DNA of 48,204 nucleotides from Pyrinomonadaceae bacterium (lineage in GTDB: Bacteria; Acidobacteriota; Blastocatellia; Pyrinomonadales; Pyrinomonadaceae). Position numbers and translations under genes: made by a program. The notes below the pieces were generated by a model. That model was not told the origin of the DNA and did not search any database. It saw only the letters and a program-made list of their open reading frames with translations. This document shows positions 23,414 through 32,959 of this stretch, piece after piece. The stretch spans positions 1 to 48,204 of the forward strand of contig JABDKD010000091.1 in assembly GCA_013003215.1 (NCBI GenBank). Reading direction: 5' to 3'. Position 1 is the stretch's first letter; each line of letters begins with the position of its first letter.

Positions 23414-25873
23414 ATGTCCAACCCAATAGACAAGCTCAAGAAACTGAAGGGCCGCAGTCTTAAGGAAATTCAGACGCGGGGAGGCCAGGCTGTTGCAGCC
23501 TACACCGAAAAATTCGGGATCAAGGGAAAACTGCTTTCTGACCATGAGTTGGTCAAAGCGATCAAGTCCAATGCCTTTGCCCCTTCCGTAACTGTAACTC
23601 CTGAAGTTATTTACGAGAAATTCTTTGCTAATTCCACCAAGACCTTTTTCCCCTCGATTTTGAATCTTGATGAATGCACGAGGCTCCTTGGGGATCAGTT
23701 CAGAGGAGATCCGGCAGGGCATTTTGTTCGAAAGGCTGACAAGATCCTGGAAGGTAGATTCGACCTGCTCGGTTTTGAAGACCTCGATTACGGCAGTCCG
23801 GTCGATTGGCATTTTGAACCCGTTGCCGAGATTCGTGCGCCGATAAAGCACTGGAAAGAGTTTGATGAGGCCAACTCGCGTGAAACCGGAGACAAAAAGA
23901 TTATCTGGGAGATAAATAGACACTCCCATTTCTTCACTCTTGGCGTCGCTTACAGGTTAACGGGCGATGAGCGTTATGCGAGGTGTTTTACTGACCAGCT
24001 TTCGGGCTGGCTGGAGCAAAATCCGCCCGGAACGGGCATCAACTGGGTGAGCAGTCTGGAAATCGCGCTTCGTTCCATTTCATGGATTTGGGCCTTTCAC
24101 CTTTTCCGGGATTCAGCTCATTTTTCCCCGCAGCTGTTCCACCGGGCCCTGAAGTTTCTTTATTCACAAGGTGCTCACATCGAGCAGTATCTTTCGACTT
24201 ACTACAGCCCTAACACACATTTAACCGGTGAGGCACTAGGGCTCTTCTATCTGGGTACCCAATTGAGTTTTCTCGACCGTTCGGACGAGTGGAGAGCCAA
24301 GAGTGAAAAAATCCTGCTTGAGGAACTCGATCGGCAGGTGAGAGAAGACGGAGTCTATTTCGAACAATCAACCTGGTATCACCGATACACGACTGATTTT
24401 TATATTCATTTTTTGATTCTGCAAAAACTGAATGGGAGTCGGCTCCGAAGTAATGATCACAAGTATCTGGTTAGGAAGATAAGGTCGCTTCTCGATTGCC
24501 AGATGCACTTCACCCGCCCGGACGGTACAACGCCACTCATTGGTGATGACGACGGTGGTTCTATGCTTCCCTTAAGTTCCGATAGTTCGAACGACTTTCG
24601 CGGGACGTTGGCAACGGGCGCCGTGATTTTCGAAAGGGGAGACTACAAATGGGTTGCGGGGGAACCTAAGCAACAGGTGCTCTGGCTGCTTGGGCCCAAA
24701 GGGCTTGCGGTCTACGATTCGCTGAAGTCATGCGAGCCGGACTCTGAGTCAAAGGCTTTTGAAGATAGCGGTTTTTATGTCATGCGCGACGGCTGGTCCG
24801 AAGACGATAACTTCCTACTGGTCGATGCCGGTGAGGTAGGTTCGCTGAATGGCGGACACGGGCACGCGGACACCCTTTCCTTCGAGCTCGCTGTCGGCGG
24901 AAGGACGATGTTGGTTGACTCAGGTACCTACACGTACCATAAATCCAGGGAAATTCGGGATTTGTTCAGGTCCAGCGCGGCACATAACACTCTGACCATC
25001 GATGAAAAATCATCTTCGGATTTCGGTTCTACGTTTTCGTGGCTAACGATGGCAGATGCGGAGGTCAGCAGGTGGATTTCCGCAGACCGGTTTGATTTCC
25101 TGGAAGCATCACACAACGGTTACCGTCACCTTGAGCACACGTCTGCGGACTACTCGAGAAGTTTCTTATTCCTAAAGAATGACTATTGGATCATGCGGGA
25201 TTTTGTGAAGACCGCCGGAGAACACGACTACCAGCAGAATTTTCATTTTGACGGCTTTACCAACCCATTGGTAATTGACGATGGAAACGGAAACGCTTGC
25301 GTAACAGAGAGTTCGGGTGAAAATATTGGACTTCGTCTTTACACTTTTGGCGACAACGGGTCCTGGCAGCGAAAAGAGAACTGGATTTCGACATGTTACG
25401 GGCAAAGAACCACAGCGCCTTTTGTCCGATTTGTTTCAACCGGTATCGGTCCGCAGGAGTTTCTGACTTTCATGATCCCGGCAGAAGCTGGTTTTGAAGC
25501 CCCGCAAGTTATAGAAACGGAAGTAGCCGGGGGACGCGCCTTTGTGATCAACTACAGAAACTACCAGGATCTTTTTGTCTTTGCGGATACGGGGCAAATC
25601 GTTCGAACTGAGTTGTTCAATACTGATTTTGAGTTTATGTGGGCACGCATGAGTCAGGGCGAAAGTTTGCCTGACGAGTTCGTAATGATCAACGGCAAGC
25701 ATTTTACTCTAAACGGTAGGGAGATTGTGAAATCGCCAAAAGCGCTTGAACATGCAAGTGCGAGAAGGTTCGGAGCCCGTTTGAGTGTAAGGTCTTCGAG
25801 AAATGTTTTTAGTGTCTCGCTACCCCAAACGAATTCGCGGACATTTATTCTGAAGAGCACACCGGAAATTTAA
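23414..25873 (+). CDS. Heparinase II/III-family polysaccharide lyase-like protein
   Basis: An 819-residue protein. The N-terminal 380 residues form the helical alpha/alpha toroid, with EINRHSHFFTLGVAYRLTGD and the long helix pair INWVSSLEIALRSISWIWAF. The C-terminal beta-sandwich begins near residue 440 and carries the family hallmark GHGHADTLSFEL, then RSSAAHNTLTID (about residues 480-530). The His/Tyr pattern is that of lyases cleaving uronate-containing glycans. No signal peptide is visible, so it may be exported in another way or act in the cytosol. Relatives in exopolysaccharide clusters are often annotated as alginate lyase or heparinase. It may trim the polymer or set chain length. A lyase target containing uronic acid would agree with the amidotransferases nearby. 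Confidence 0.88.
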   Translation: MSNPIDKLKKLKGRSLKEIQTRGGQAVAAYTEKFGIKGKLLSDHELVKAIKSNAFAPSVTVTPEVIYEKFFANSTKTFFPSILNLDECTRLLGDQFRGDPAGHFVRKADKILEGRFDLLGFEDLDYGSPVDWHFEPVAEIRAPIKHWKEFDEANSRETGDKKIIWEINRHSHFFTLGVAYRLTGDERYARCFTDQLSGWLEQNPPGTGINWVSSLEIALRSISWIWAFHLFRDSAHFSPQLFHRALKFLYSQGAHIEQYLSTYYSPNTHLTGEALGLFYLGTQLSFLDRSDEWRAKSEKILLEELDRQVREDGVYFEQSTWYHRYTTDFYIHFLILQKLNGSRLRSNDHKYLVRKIRSLLDCQMHFTRPDGTTPLIGDDDGGSMLPLSSDSSNDFRGTLATGAVIFERGDYKWVAGEPKQQVLWLLGPKGLAVYDSLKSCEPDSESKAFEDSGFYVMRDGWSEDDNFLLVDAGEVGSLNGGHGHADTLSFELAVGGRTMLVDSGTYTYHKSREIRDLFRSSAAHNTLTIDEKSSSDFGSTFSWLTMADAEVSRWISADRFDFLEASHNGYRHLEHTSADYSRSFLFLKNDYWIMRDFVKTAGEHDYQQNFHFDGFTNPLVIDDGNGNACVTESSGENIGLRLYTFGDNGSWQRKENWISTCYGQRTTAPFVRFVSTGIGPQEFLTFMIPAEAGFEAPQVIETEVAGGRAFVINYRNYQDLFVFADTGQIVRTELFNTDFEFMWARMSQGESLPDEFVMINGKHFTLNGREIVKSPKALEHASARRFGARLSVRSSRNVFSVSLPQTNSRTFILKSTPEI

Positions 25874-25906
25874 CCGCTTCGGCATCTAGCCGGCAGCAAC
25901 GCCTAC

Positions 25907-27037
25907 GTGGGCAAAAAAGTACTTCATTTTATAGGCAGTTTTCATCAAGGCGGTTCTGAGCGTCAGGCGGTGCAGCTTGTCTCGCTTTTAAAAGAAAATG
26001 GTCAATTCGAAGTTCATGTCGCGACGCTCAATAAAAGCGGAGTGTTGCTTGAGGAGATGGCGAAAGCCGGTTTCGATCAGATTGAAGAGTATAAACTTGA
26101 TAGCTTCTTTAGTTTAGGGTTTGCCCGGCAGCTTTGGAAAGCCGCCGGTTACATGCGAAAGCACGAAATCGATATCGTACACACCCACGATTTCTACACC
26201 AACGTATTCGGAATATTCGCAGCGAAGCTGGCCGGTGTCGGGATCAGGATCGCTTCTAAGAGGGAAACAGGCGGGGTTCGAACGAAAGCTCAGGAGAAGC
26301 TGGAGCGGTATGCCTACCGGACTTCGACAGCAATTACCGTAAACGCAAAAGCTGTGAAGAGATATCTCGAAGCCAGCGGTGTTGACACTTCCAATACATA
26401 TGTAATTTACAATGGCCTCGACCTCGCCCGCCTCAAGCCCGGACTTAAAGATAGAGAAGAGATTTGTAAGAAGCTAGGCCTGCCAGTTTCGAAACGGTTT
26501 GTAACACTTGTGGCGAACTTGCGTCATGGGGTCAAGAACCAGCCTATGTTGCTGAGAAGTGCAAGGTTTCTAAAGGAGGAGTTCACTGACGTTCATTTCG
26601 TTTTTGCCGGTGAAGGGGAGCGAAAGGATTTTCTGGTTGAGACCGCGCAGAAACTGGGCGTCGGTGAGATTTCTCATTTTCTCGATCGCTGCCAAATCAT
26701 ACCCGAGCTCCTTCATGTCTCTGAGATATGCGTTCTGACCTCCTACGCGGAAGGATTCTCAAACTCCATTCTTGAATATATGGCTGCGGGAAAACCTGTT
26801 GTTGCGACCGATGTCGGCGGCGCGGCCGAATCGATTGAGGAGGGAGAAAGCGGCTTCTTGGTTCAGTCGGATGACTCCAAGGAAATGGCTGATAAGCTCG
26901 CGATAATTCTCGCAGACAGGGAACTTGGAGAAAAATTCGGAAGAAGGGGACGGCAAATTGTTGAGGGGACATTTTCAACAGCGAAGCAATTGAAATCAGT
27001 CGTGGACCTCTACGAAAGTCTCTTGGAAGATCAATAA
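25907..27037 (+). CDS. Family 4 glycosyltransferase (GT-B)
   Basis: A 376-residue GT-B enzyme starting with GTG. The N-terminal Rossmann domain opens KKVLHFIGSFHQGGSERQAV, a very common start of polysaccharide GT4 proteins. HTHDFYTNVFG follows near residue 87. The C-terminal domain has VANLRHGVKNQPMLLRSA and the donor-site EGFSNSILEYMAAGKPVVAT with the E-x7-E motif, then DVGG. It would transfer a sugar from a nucleotide donor with retention of configuration. It is followed after 1 bp by amidotransferase copy 2 and preceded by a 33-bp gap after the heparinase-family gene. The upstream gap has no good ribosome-binding site. Confidence 0.92.
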   Translation: MGKKVLHFIGSFHQGGSERQAVQLVSLLKENGQFEVHVATLNKSGVLLEEMAKAGFDQIEEYKLDSFFSLGFARQLWKAAGYMRKHEIDIVHTHDFYTNVFGIFAAKLAGVGIRIASKRETGGVRTKAQEKLERYAYRTSTAITVNAKAVKRYLEASGVDTSNTYVIYNGLDLARLKPGLKDREEICKKLGLPVSKRFVTLVANLRHGVKNQPMLLRSARFLKEEFTDVHFVFAGEGERKDFLVETAQKLGVGEISHFLDRCQIIPELLHVSEICVLTSYAEGFSNSILEYMAAGKPVVATDVGGAAESIEEGESGFLVQSDDSKEMADKLAIILADRELGEKFGRRGRQIVEGTFSTAKQLKSVVDLYESLLEDQ

Positions 27038-27038
27038 A

Positions 27039-28883
27039 ATGTGTGGCATTGCGGGAATAATTGATGATAGTAAAGTTGGGCATTTGGATCCCGAAACTGT
27101 ACCAGCAATGCTTCGTGAGCTTGAACGCCGCGGCCCGGATGATGAGGGGACCCATTCATGGGGGAACGTTGAACTCGGCCATCGCCGACTTTCGATTTTT
27201 GACCTGACCGAGGCTGGCCATCAGCCGATGATCTCAAAGAGCGGAAGAACAGGGATTGTTTTTAATGGGGCCATCTACAACTTTCGTGAATTGAAAGAAA
27301 TGCTCTCTTCGGAGGGCGTTGGCTTTTCGAGCCGTACGGATACCGAGGTCCTTCTCAAGGGATTTGAGAAATGGGGTATCGACAAGCTGGTGTCCCGGAT
27401 CGAAGGGATGTTTGCATTTGCGATCTGGGACGATAGGGCACAGAGATTATTCCTTGTGCGCGACAGGCTTGGGGTGAAGCCACTTGTATTTGCGTCTACT
27501 AATGGACGGTTTGCGTTTGCTTCGACGGTACGGGCGCTTCGTCAAAGCGGCTGTTGCGGTGAGATCTCAACGGATGGACTTGTTGAATACCTCGAATTCG
27601 GGTTTATTACCGATTCGAATTCGATATTCAAGGGAGTCAAGAAGCTTGAGCCAGCGACAATTCTGGAATTCTCGGGTGGCAAGGTGACCACCAGAAAGTA
27701 CTGGAAACTGGATCACAACCATGACAGCTCGATCGGCTTTGAAGAGGCAGTTGAAGAAACCGAGAGACTCTTTCTCAAAGCGGTCGAGAAGCGACTTTTC
27801 GCAGATGTCCCCGTGGGCGCTCTTTTGAGCGGAGGTATCGATTCCAGTCTTGTATGTTGGGCTGTGTCGGAACTCGGAGGCGACGTCACTGCATTCACTG
27901 TAGGGGTTCCCGGAGATGAATGGGATGAGACCGAAGCTGCCGCGACAACAGCAAAATCGCTGGGCATTGATCACAGGATACTCGAGATCTCAGGTGCGAC
28001 GCCTTTTGATATAGGGGTTCTTGCAAACGCTTACGCCGAGCCTTTTGCGTGCGCTTCTGCGCTTGGATTGATCGACATCTCGAAAGAGGTACGAAAGCAC
28101 GCCACTGTTCTGCTGACAGGTGACGGTGGGGATGACGTCTTTCTCGGGTATCCTGAACATCTGCATTTTCTCATGGCCCAGACGTTTGCCCGTGCGACTC
28201 CTGAGTTGATTGGAGAAGGAATCAGGCTACTCTCTAAACAGTTGCCGTCGTCAGGCAGGATAAAGCGCGCAAAGTCGTGGCTTTCTTACGCTTACGGCGG
28301 CCTTGGTGGGGTCACCAGGGCACGGGACGGTATGCCGGTTTATGAACGTGAAGGATTACTTGGGGAGACGCTTCAAGGAGCGAAATTCCCTGACAGGGAC
28401 ATTCCGCTGAAACAAGGTGATGATCTATTGGCGGAGTTTCTCGAATACGATTTGGAGACACGGTTTACCGGTGAATATCTTCCAAAGGTGGACGGCGGTA
28501 CGATGCATCATGCGCTTGAGGCCCGATCGCCGTTTCTGGACACAGATCTATGGGAGTTCGCAGATTCGCTTCCATTTAAGACAAGGCTCCACGAAAGAAA
28601 ACTAAAAGCGGTATTGCGCGAGCTGGTAAGAAAGAACATTGGGCCGGAGTTGGCGGCCGGCGCAAAAAAGGGGTTTGGGGTCCCAGTACAGAGATGGCTG
28701 ACGAATGAGTGGAATGGGAAGTTCAGGGAGGCAATGAGGGATTCCCGTGTCGAAGCGCTCGGTTTTGTTAACACCGTTGCGGTCCTGAACCTGCTAAGCA
28801 AGAGTGAGGTCAATGGTTGGGCGCCAAGACAGCTTTGGTTTGTACTGGTTCTTGAAGAATGGCTGCGTAAGGAACAACTGTGA
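27039..28883 (+). CDS. Asparagine synthase-type amidotransferase (copy 2, glutamine-site Glu replaced by Ala)
   Basis: A 614-residue paralogue with catalytic MCGIAG, RRGPDDEG, HRRLSIFD and PP-loop SGGIDSS (264-270), then LLTGDGGDDVFLGY. In the glutaminase pocket the usual NGEIYN reads NGAIYN (residues 76-81, codon GCC at 78). In E. coli AsnB the corresponding Glu76 helps bind the alpha-amino group of glutamine, so glutamine use may be weakened, and free ammonia or another partner may be used. The Asp of RTDTE is kept. The sequence is more divergent than copies 1 and 3, including a shorter C-terminal domain with KKGFGVPVQRWL. Its stop overlaps the GTG start of the next glycosyltransferase by 4 bp. 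Confidence 0.9.
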   Translation: MCGIAGIIDDSKVGHLDPETVPAMLRELERRGPDDEGTHSWGNVELGHRRLSIFDLTEAGHQPMISKSGRTGIVFNGAIYNFRELKEMLSSEGVGFSSRTDTEVLLKGFEKWGIDKLVSRIEGMFAFAIWDDRAQRLFLVRDRLGVKPLVFASTNGRFAFASTVRALRQSGCCGEISTDGLVEYLEFGFITDSNSIFKGVKKLEPATILEFSGGKVTTRKYWKLDHNHDSSIGFEEAVEETERLFLKAVEKRLFADVPVGALLSGGIDSSLVCWAVSELGGDVTAFTVGVPGDEWDETEAAATTAKSLGIDHRILEISGATPFDIGVLANAYAEPFACASALGLIDISKEVRKHATVLLTGDGGDDVFLGYPEHLHFLMAQTFARATPELIGEGIRLLSKQLPSSGRIKRAKSWLSYAYGGLGGVTRARDGMPVYEREGLLGETLQGAKFPDRDIPLKQGDDLLAEFLEYDLETRFTGEYLPKVDGGTMHHALEARSPFLDTDLWEFADSLPFKTRLHERKLKAVLRELVRKNIGPELAAGAKKGFGVPVQRWLTNEWNGKFREAMRDSRVEALGFVNTVAVLNLLSKSEVNGWAPRQLWFVLVLEEWLRKEQL

Positions 28884-29947
28884 GCAAACCAGAACCAATT
28901 AGTGTGCTCATCGTAGCTCCTGCAGAACCGTTGGTAGGAGGACAGGCCGTTCAGGCAAGCCGTCTTGTGGAGAAGTTTCGCGACGATGATGAAGTCGAGG
29001 TTGGGTTCTTGGCTGCAAATCCGGCGTTCATTCCTCCGCTCCAGAAAATCAAGTATGTCAGAACAGTACTGACAACGTTTCGCTACATACTGAGCCTACT
29101 TGTGAATATCCCGAAGTACGAAATCATACACGTGTTTTCTGCCTCTTTTTCTTCTTTCCTTCTCGCACCGGCCCCTGCAATTCTCCTCGGCAAGCTTTTT
29201 GGGAAGAAGGTGTTGCTTAACTACCGTTCCGGGTTCCTGGAAAAGCACCTTACGACCTGGCCGAAGTCCACGATACCATTGATTCGTAAATGCGATGTGG
29301 TCGTTACACCTTCACGTTATCTCGTCGACGTATTTGAAAAATTTGGTATCAAAGCCCGCTCAGTACACAACTTCGTAACGATCGATAAGTACAAGTTTGA
29401 AACGCGAAACGAACTCAGGCCCCGTTTCCTTTCCAACAGGAACTTCGAAGATCTTTACAATGTCGGTTGTACGATTTCGGCATTCGCCCGAATAAGGGAA
29501 GAGTTTCCCGAAGCTACCCTGACGATTGCCGGCTCCGGTCCGCAGGAACAAGAGCTCCGCCGGCTTGTAGGAGAGCTTGGTTCTGCGGGGATCGAATTCG
29601 TGGGGACAGTGCCGCAGAAGGACATGCCGGGCTTGTATGCCAAAGCTGACATCTATTTGAATTCCCCGAATATCGACAATATGCCGAATTCGATACTTGA
29701 GGCCTTCGCCAGCGGCACGGCTGTTGTGACCACAAATGCGGGCGGAATACCATATATCGTCGAACACGAAAGAAATGGCCTCATGGTCGAAATCGGGGAT
29801 GACAAAGCATTGGCTGAGCAAGCGTTTCGACTTCTGCGAGATAAGCATCTGGCGGTCGAATTGGCTGAGGGTGGCAGAAGCGACTTGGAGAAGTTCAAAT
29901 GGGAATCCGTAAGGGACGACTGGATTGATGTGTATAGGAGCATTTAA
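28880..29947 (+). CDS. Family 4 glycosyltransferase (GT-B)
   Basis: A 355-residue GT-B enzyme with a GTG start overlapping the preceding stop (GTGA). The N-terminal domain opens PISVLIVAPAEPLVGGQAVQ. The C-terminal domain includes PEATLTIAGSGPQEQELRRL and the donor-site IDNMPNSILEAFASGTAVVT, then NAGGIPYIV. The N-terminal domain has a hydrophobic segment (LLAPAPAILLGKLFGKKVLL) that may associate with the membrane. It lacks the strong EGFSN form but keeps E..E in NSILEAF. It lies between amidotransferase copy 2 and a 120-bp gap that probably contains an internal promoter. Confidence 0.9.
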   Translation: MSKPEPISVLIVAPAEPLVGGQAVQASRLVEKFRDDDEVEVGFLAANPAFIPPLQKIKYVRTVLTTFRYILSLLVNIPKYEIIHVFSASFSSFLLAPAPAILLGKLFGKKVLLNYRSGFLEKHLTTWPKSTIPLIRKCDVVVTPSRYLVDVFEKFGIKARSVHNFVTIDKYKFETRNELRPRFLSNRNFEDLYNVGCTISAFARIREEFPEATLTIAGSGPQEQELRRLVGELGSAGIEFVGTVPQKDMPGLYAKADIYLNSPNIDNMPNSILEAFASGTAVVTTNAGGIPYIVEHERNGLMVEIGDDKALAEQAFRLLRDKHLAVELAEGGRSDLEKFKWESVRDDWIDVYRSI

Positions 29948-29960
29948 ACCACTAAAACGA

Positions 29961-29990
29961 TTGAGTTTGTGGGCATGCAAAAGGTAAAAT
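29961..29990 (+). promoter_or_regulatory. Possible internal promoter of the polysaccharide cluster
   Basis: TTGAGT (29961-29966) and TAAAAT (29985-29990) are spaced by 18 bp (four and five of six matches) in the widest gap inside the cluster. AAAGAG and CTCTTT (about 29992-30020) form a short inverted repeat just downstream. Confidence 0.4.
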
Positions 29991-30067
29991 AGAAAGAGCC
30001 GTTCGGACAGACCTCTCTTTGCGGTTTCCTCTCCTTCATTTTTGTCGTCAATCTCCGGATCAAATTC

Positions 30068-31051
30068 TTGAAAAAGCAGATCTTACAATCTATTTACAGC
30101 CTTGGAGGCTTCCGCCCGTTTCATTTTCTCAAGCGAAACGAGCTGTTGATCCTTACATACCACAGGTTCTCTGAGGAGCCTTCTCCGACAACTGTTTCCC
30201 GCGAAGAGCTGCAGGAACATCTGTCATATCTGAAGAAGAACACGAATGTGGTTTCGCTGGATGACGCTGTTCAGATGATTTCGGAAGAGAGTGACCTGCC
30301 TGAGAATCCGGTTGCGATTACAATAGATGATGGCTATCGCGACGCGTACGATATCGCTTTTCCACTCCTTGGGAAGTACAAACTGCCTGCCACGCTTTAT
30401 GTCATTACCAATTTCCTGAACCGGGAGATCTGGCTGTGGACCGACCTGATGCGTTTTATCTTCTCGACAACTTCGAAAACGGAGTTTGAGTCAGATATCG
30501 GAAACGGCAAGTTTCATGTTGAACTCCTGGACGATGATTCGAGAATTGATGCCGCGGCCTTAGTAAATTCACATCTCAAGAAAGTGTCTGACGAAACGAA
30601 AAATGAAGCTATTCGTCAATTCGCGGATGATCTCGGTGTCGAAGTTCCTTCGGTTCCACCTAGCGGGTACGAAGCAATAGACTGGGAACAAGCCCGCGAA
30701 ATGGACCGGGCCGGACTTACGATCGAATGCCATACCGTTAACCATCCGATCCTGACAAAGATACCGGGTGAAGAACTCGAACGTGAGTTGTCTGAATCCA
30801 AAAAAATGATAAGCAGGGAACTGGGCCGGGAGTGCCGGCATTTTTGTTATCCAAACGGGGTGTTTGATTCAAAAATACGGGACGCAGTTGAACGCGCAGG
30901 ATTTGAGTCCGCAGTCTCGACGCGCTACGGGTTCTGCAAGCCAGGAGACGACAGGTACCAACTAAAAAGGATCGACAGCCAGCCGAAGATCGCGAACTTT
31001 GCGCAAAGTGTCAGCGGTTTTGAACAGATAAGGGAGAATATCGGAATCTAA
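30068..31051 (+). CDS. Polysaccharide deacetylase (NodB homology domain)
   Basis: A 327-residue protein with a TTG start. The NodB motifs are clear: LLILTYHRFSEEPSP, VAITIDDGYRDAYD (the catalytic and metal-binding D-D), then CHTVNHPILTKIPGEEL with the H-x4-H metal ligands. Later motifs are FCYPNGVFDSKI and FESAVSTRYG. These are carbohydrate-esterase-4 features. It has no signal peptide, so it would act on a cytosolic lipid-linked sugar or be exported otherwise. An insert of about 60 residues (about 140-200) separates the DD and HxxxxH motifs, more than usual. The TTG is used because no ATG or GTG nearby keeps the N-terminus. Its stop overlaps amidotransferase copy 3 in TAATG. Confidence 0.9.
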   Translation: MKKQILQSIYSLGGFRPFHFLKRNELLILTYHRFSEEPSPTTVSREELQEHLSYLKKNTNVVSLDDAVQMISEESDLPENPVAITIDDGYRDAYDIAFPLLGKYKLPATLYVITNFLNREIWLWTDLMRFIFSTTSKTEFESDIGNGKFHVELLDDDSRIDAAALVNSHLKKVSDETKNEAIRQFADDLGVEVPSVPPSGYEAIDWEQAREMDRAGLTIECHTVNHPILTKIPGEELERELSESKKMISRELGRECRHFCYPNGVFDSKIRDAVERAGFESAVSTRYGFCKPGDDRYQLKRIDSQPKIANFAQSVSGFEQIRENIGI

Positions 31052-32955
31052 TGTGTGGAATTAACGGAATAGCGTTTACGGCCGCAAGCGGACGTCAGGT
31101 CGACGATGCCTTGCTGTCAGAAATGCGCGATGTGATCACACACAGGGGACCCGACGCCAAGGGCTCCTTCGTCGACAAAAACATTGGATTGGGCCATCGA
31201 CGCCTTTCGATAGTCGATGTCGAACATGGTGCTCAACCAATGTCAGACGGTTCTGCGACACTCGTTTACAATGGCGAGGTTTACAACCATGCAGATTACC
31301 GCCAAGGGTTGGAGGAAGCGGGCTATCGTTACAAAACAACTTCTGACACGGAAACGATCTTGTTCCTATACCGGAAATACGGTCTTGAATGTGTCGAGAA
31401 ACTGAGAGGGATGTTCGCATTCGCAATTTGGGATACGGAGTTGAAAAGACTCTTTATTGCGCGAGACAGACTCGGAATCAAACCTCTTTACTACGTTCAT
31501 GACGAATCAGGAAACCTGTTTTTTGCTTCCGAGATAAAGTCGCTTATCAAGGCCGGCGCAATAGAGTCCAAGCTGAACTATGATGTCTTGCCCGATCAGC
31601 TTGCAAATCACGGAACTTCCCATGATGAAACGCTTTATGAAGGTGTCAGGCGTCTTTTACCGGGCCACATCTTAACCTGGGAAGACGGTGAGGTGAATGT
31701 AAAAAAATACTGGGACCTCTCTTTTGAGCCGAAGTTGGATTTTGATTCTGAAGATGCTTATGTCGAGAGTTGGCTCAGGGAATTCAAGAAATCCGTTGAA
31801 CTGAGGCTGATGTCAGACGTGCCGCTGGGTATGTTTCTTTCGGGCGGAATTGACTCGTCCGCAATTTGTGCGGTGATGTCGGAAATGGTCGAAGAGCCTA
31901 TAAAAACCTTCTCGGTAGGGTTTAAGGAAAGAGAGGCGAACGAGTTTGAATATGCAAGACTCGTGTCCGACGCCTACGGAACCGACCATCACGAGATAAC
32001 CATTTCGCCGAGGCAGTTCTTTCAAGCTCTTCCAAAGCTGATTCACCATGAAGATGAGCCGCTTGGTTTTGTTGCCAGCGTACCACTTTATTTCGTCTCC
32101 AAGCTTGCCCAGGAACACGTGAAGGTCGTTCTTACAGGTGAAGGGAGTGACGAAATTATGGCCGGCTATGGTCGGTATTCCAAAGCGCTTACGCTTCTTG
32201 AATACGGGCAAAAATACGATTCACTCGCCCCGGATACGGTCAAGAAAGCTCTTAAAAGTGGGGTTGAAGCAATCCCGGGGCGAATCGGCAGGAAGCTCAG
32301 TCGGACCTTTCTGACCCGCGAGGCGGATGTTGAAGGTCTGTTCTTTGATAATTTCGCGATCTTCACAAAAGAAATGCAGAATGACCTGCTCAGCGAAGAC
32401 ACAAAGCAAAAGATCAAAGATATGGATCCCTATCGGGAGCAGAAGAAGTGGTTTGCCGCTAACGATGCGGTCGAGACATTGGATAAGATCCTTTATGTGG
32501 ATGCGAAAACCTACCTTCAGGAACTCCTTATGAAGCAGGACCAGATGTCGATGGCCGCATCGATCGAATCAAGGGTACCGTTTCTGGATCACGAACTCGT
32601 CGAACTCACGTCAAGGATGCCGCTGGAAATGAAACTTCGCGGCAAATCGACGAAGTGGATTCTCCGGAAAGCGATGCGGGGAATGCTGCCCGATGCGGTG
32701 CTGGATCGTGCAAAAATGGGATTTCCGGTTCCGATCGGTAGTTGGCTGCGAGACGAATACAGGAGGCTTACTGAAGAATTCGTTACGGGTGAACGTTCGC
32801 TCGACCGGGGCATTTTTAACGCTGACGCTGTCAGAAGACTCGTGAAGGAACACTTGTCAGGCTCGAATCATGGTGACCGGGTCTTTTTCCTCCTGAATTT
32901 TGAGATTTGGATGAGACAAGTAATCGAAGGCGAAGAAGTGAGCCTGGACGTGTGA
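31051..32955 (+). CDS. Asparagine synthase-type glutamine amidotransferase (copy 3)
   Basis: A 634-residue paralogue. The glutaminase domain has MCGINGI, HRGPDAKG, HRRLSIVD and YNGEVYN (73-79), so the glutamine pocket looks intact. The PP-loop SGGIDSS is at 264-270, with VLTGEGSDEIMAGY later. Note GEGSDE instead of the GDGGDE of copies 1 and 2, the form found in many AsnB proteins of the exopolysaccharide type. It would form an amide bond with glutamine nitrogen on a carboxylate of the repeat unit or of an amino acid attached to it. It overlaps the deacetylase gene by one base and is followed after 4 bp by a glycosyltransferase. Confidence 0.92.
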   Translation: MCGINGIAFTAASGRQVDDALLSEMRDVITHRGPDAKGSFVDKNIGLGHRRLSIVDVEHGAQPMSDGSATLVYNGEVYNHADYRQGLEEAGYRYKTTSDTETILFLYRKYGLECVEKLRGMFAFAIWDTELKRLFIARDRLGIKPLYYVHDESGNLFFASEIKSLIKAGAIESKLNYDVLPDQLANHGTSHDETLYEGVRRLLPGHILTWEDGEVNVKKYWDLSFEPKLDFDSEDAYVESWLREFKKSVELRLMSDVPLGMFLSGGIDSSAICAVMSEMVEEPIKTFSVGFKEREANEFEYARLVSDAYGTDHHEITISPRQFFQALPKLIHHEDEPLGFVASVPLYFVSKLAQEHVKVVLTGEGSDEIMAGYGRYSKALTLLEYGQKYDSLAPDTVKKALKSGVEAIPGRIGRKLSRTFLTREADVEGLFFDNFAIFTKEMQNDLLSEDTKQKIKDMDPYREQKKWFAANDAVETLDKILYVDAKTYLQELLMKQDQMSMAASIESRVPFLDHELVELTSRMPLEMKLRGKSTKWILRKAMRGMLPDAVLDRAKMGFPVPIGSWLRDEYRRLTEEFVTGERSLDRGIFNADAVRRLVKEHLSGSNHGDRVFFLLNFEIWMRQVIEGEEVSLDV

Positions 32956-32959
32956 GTAG

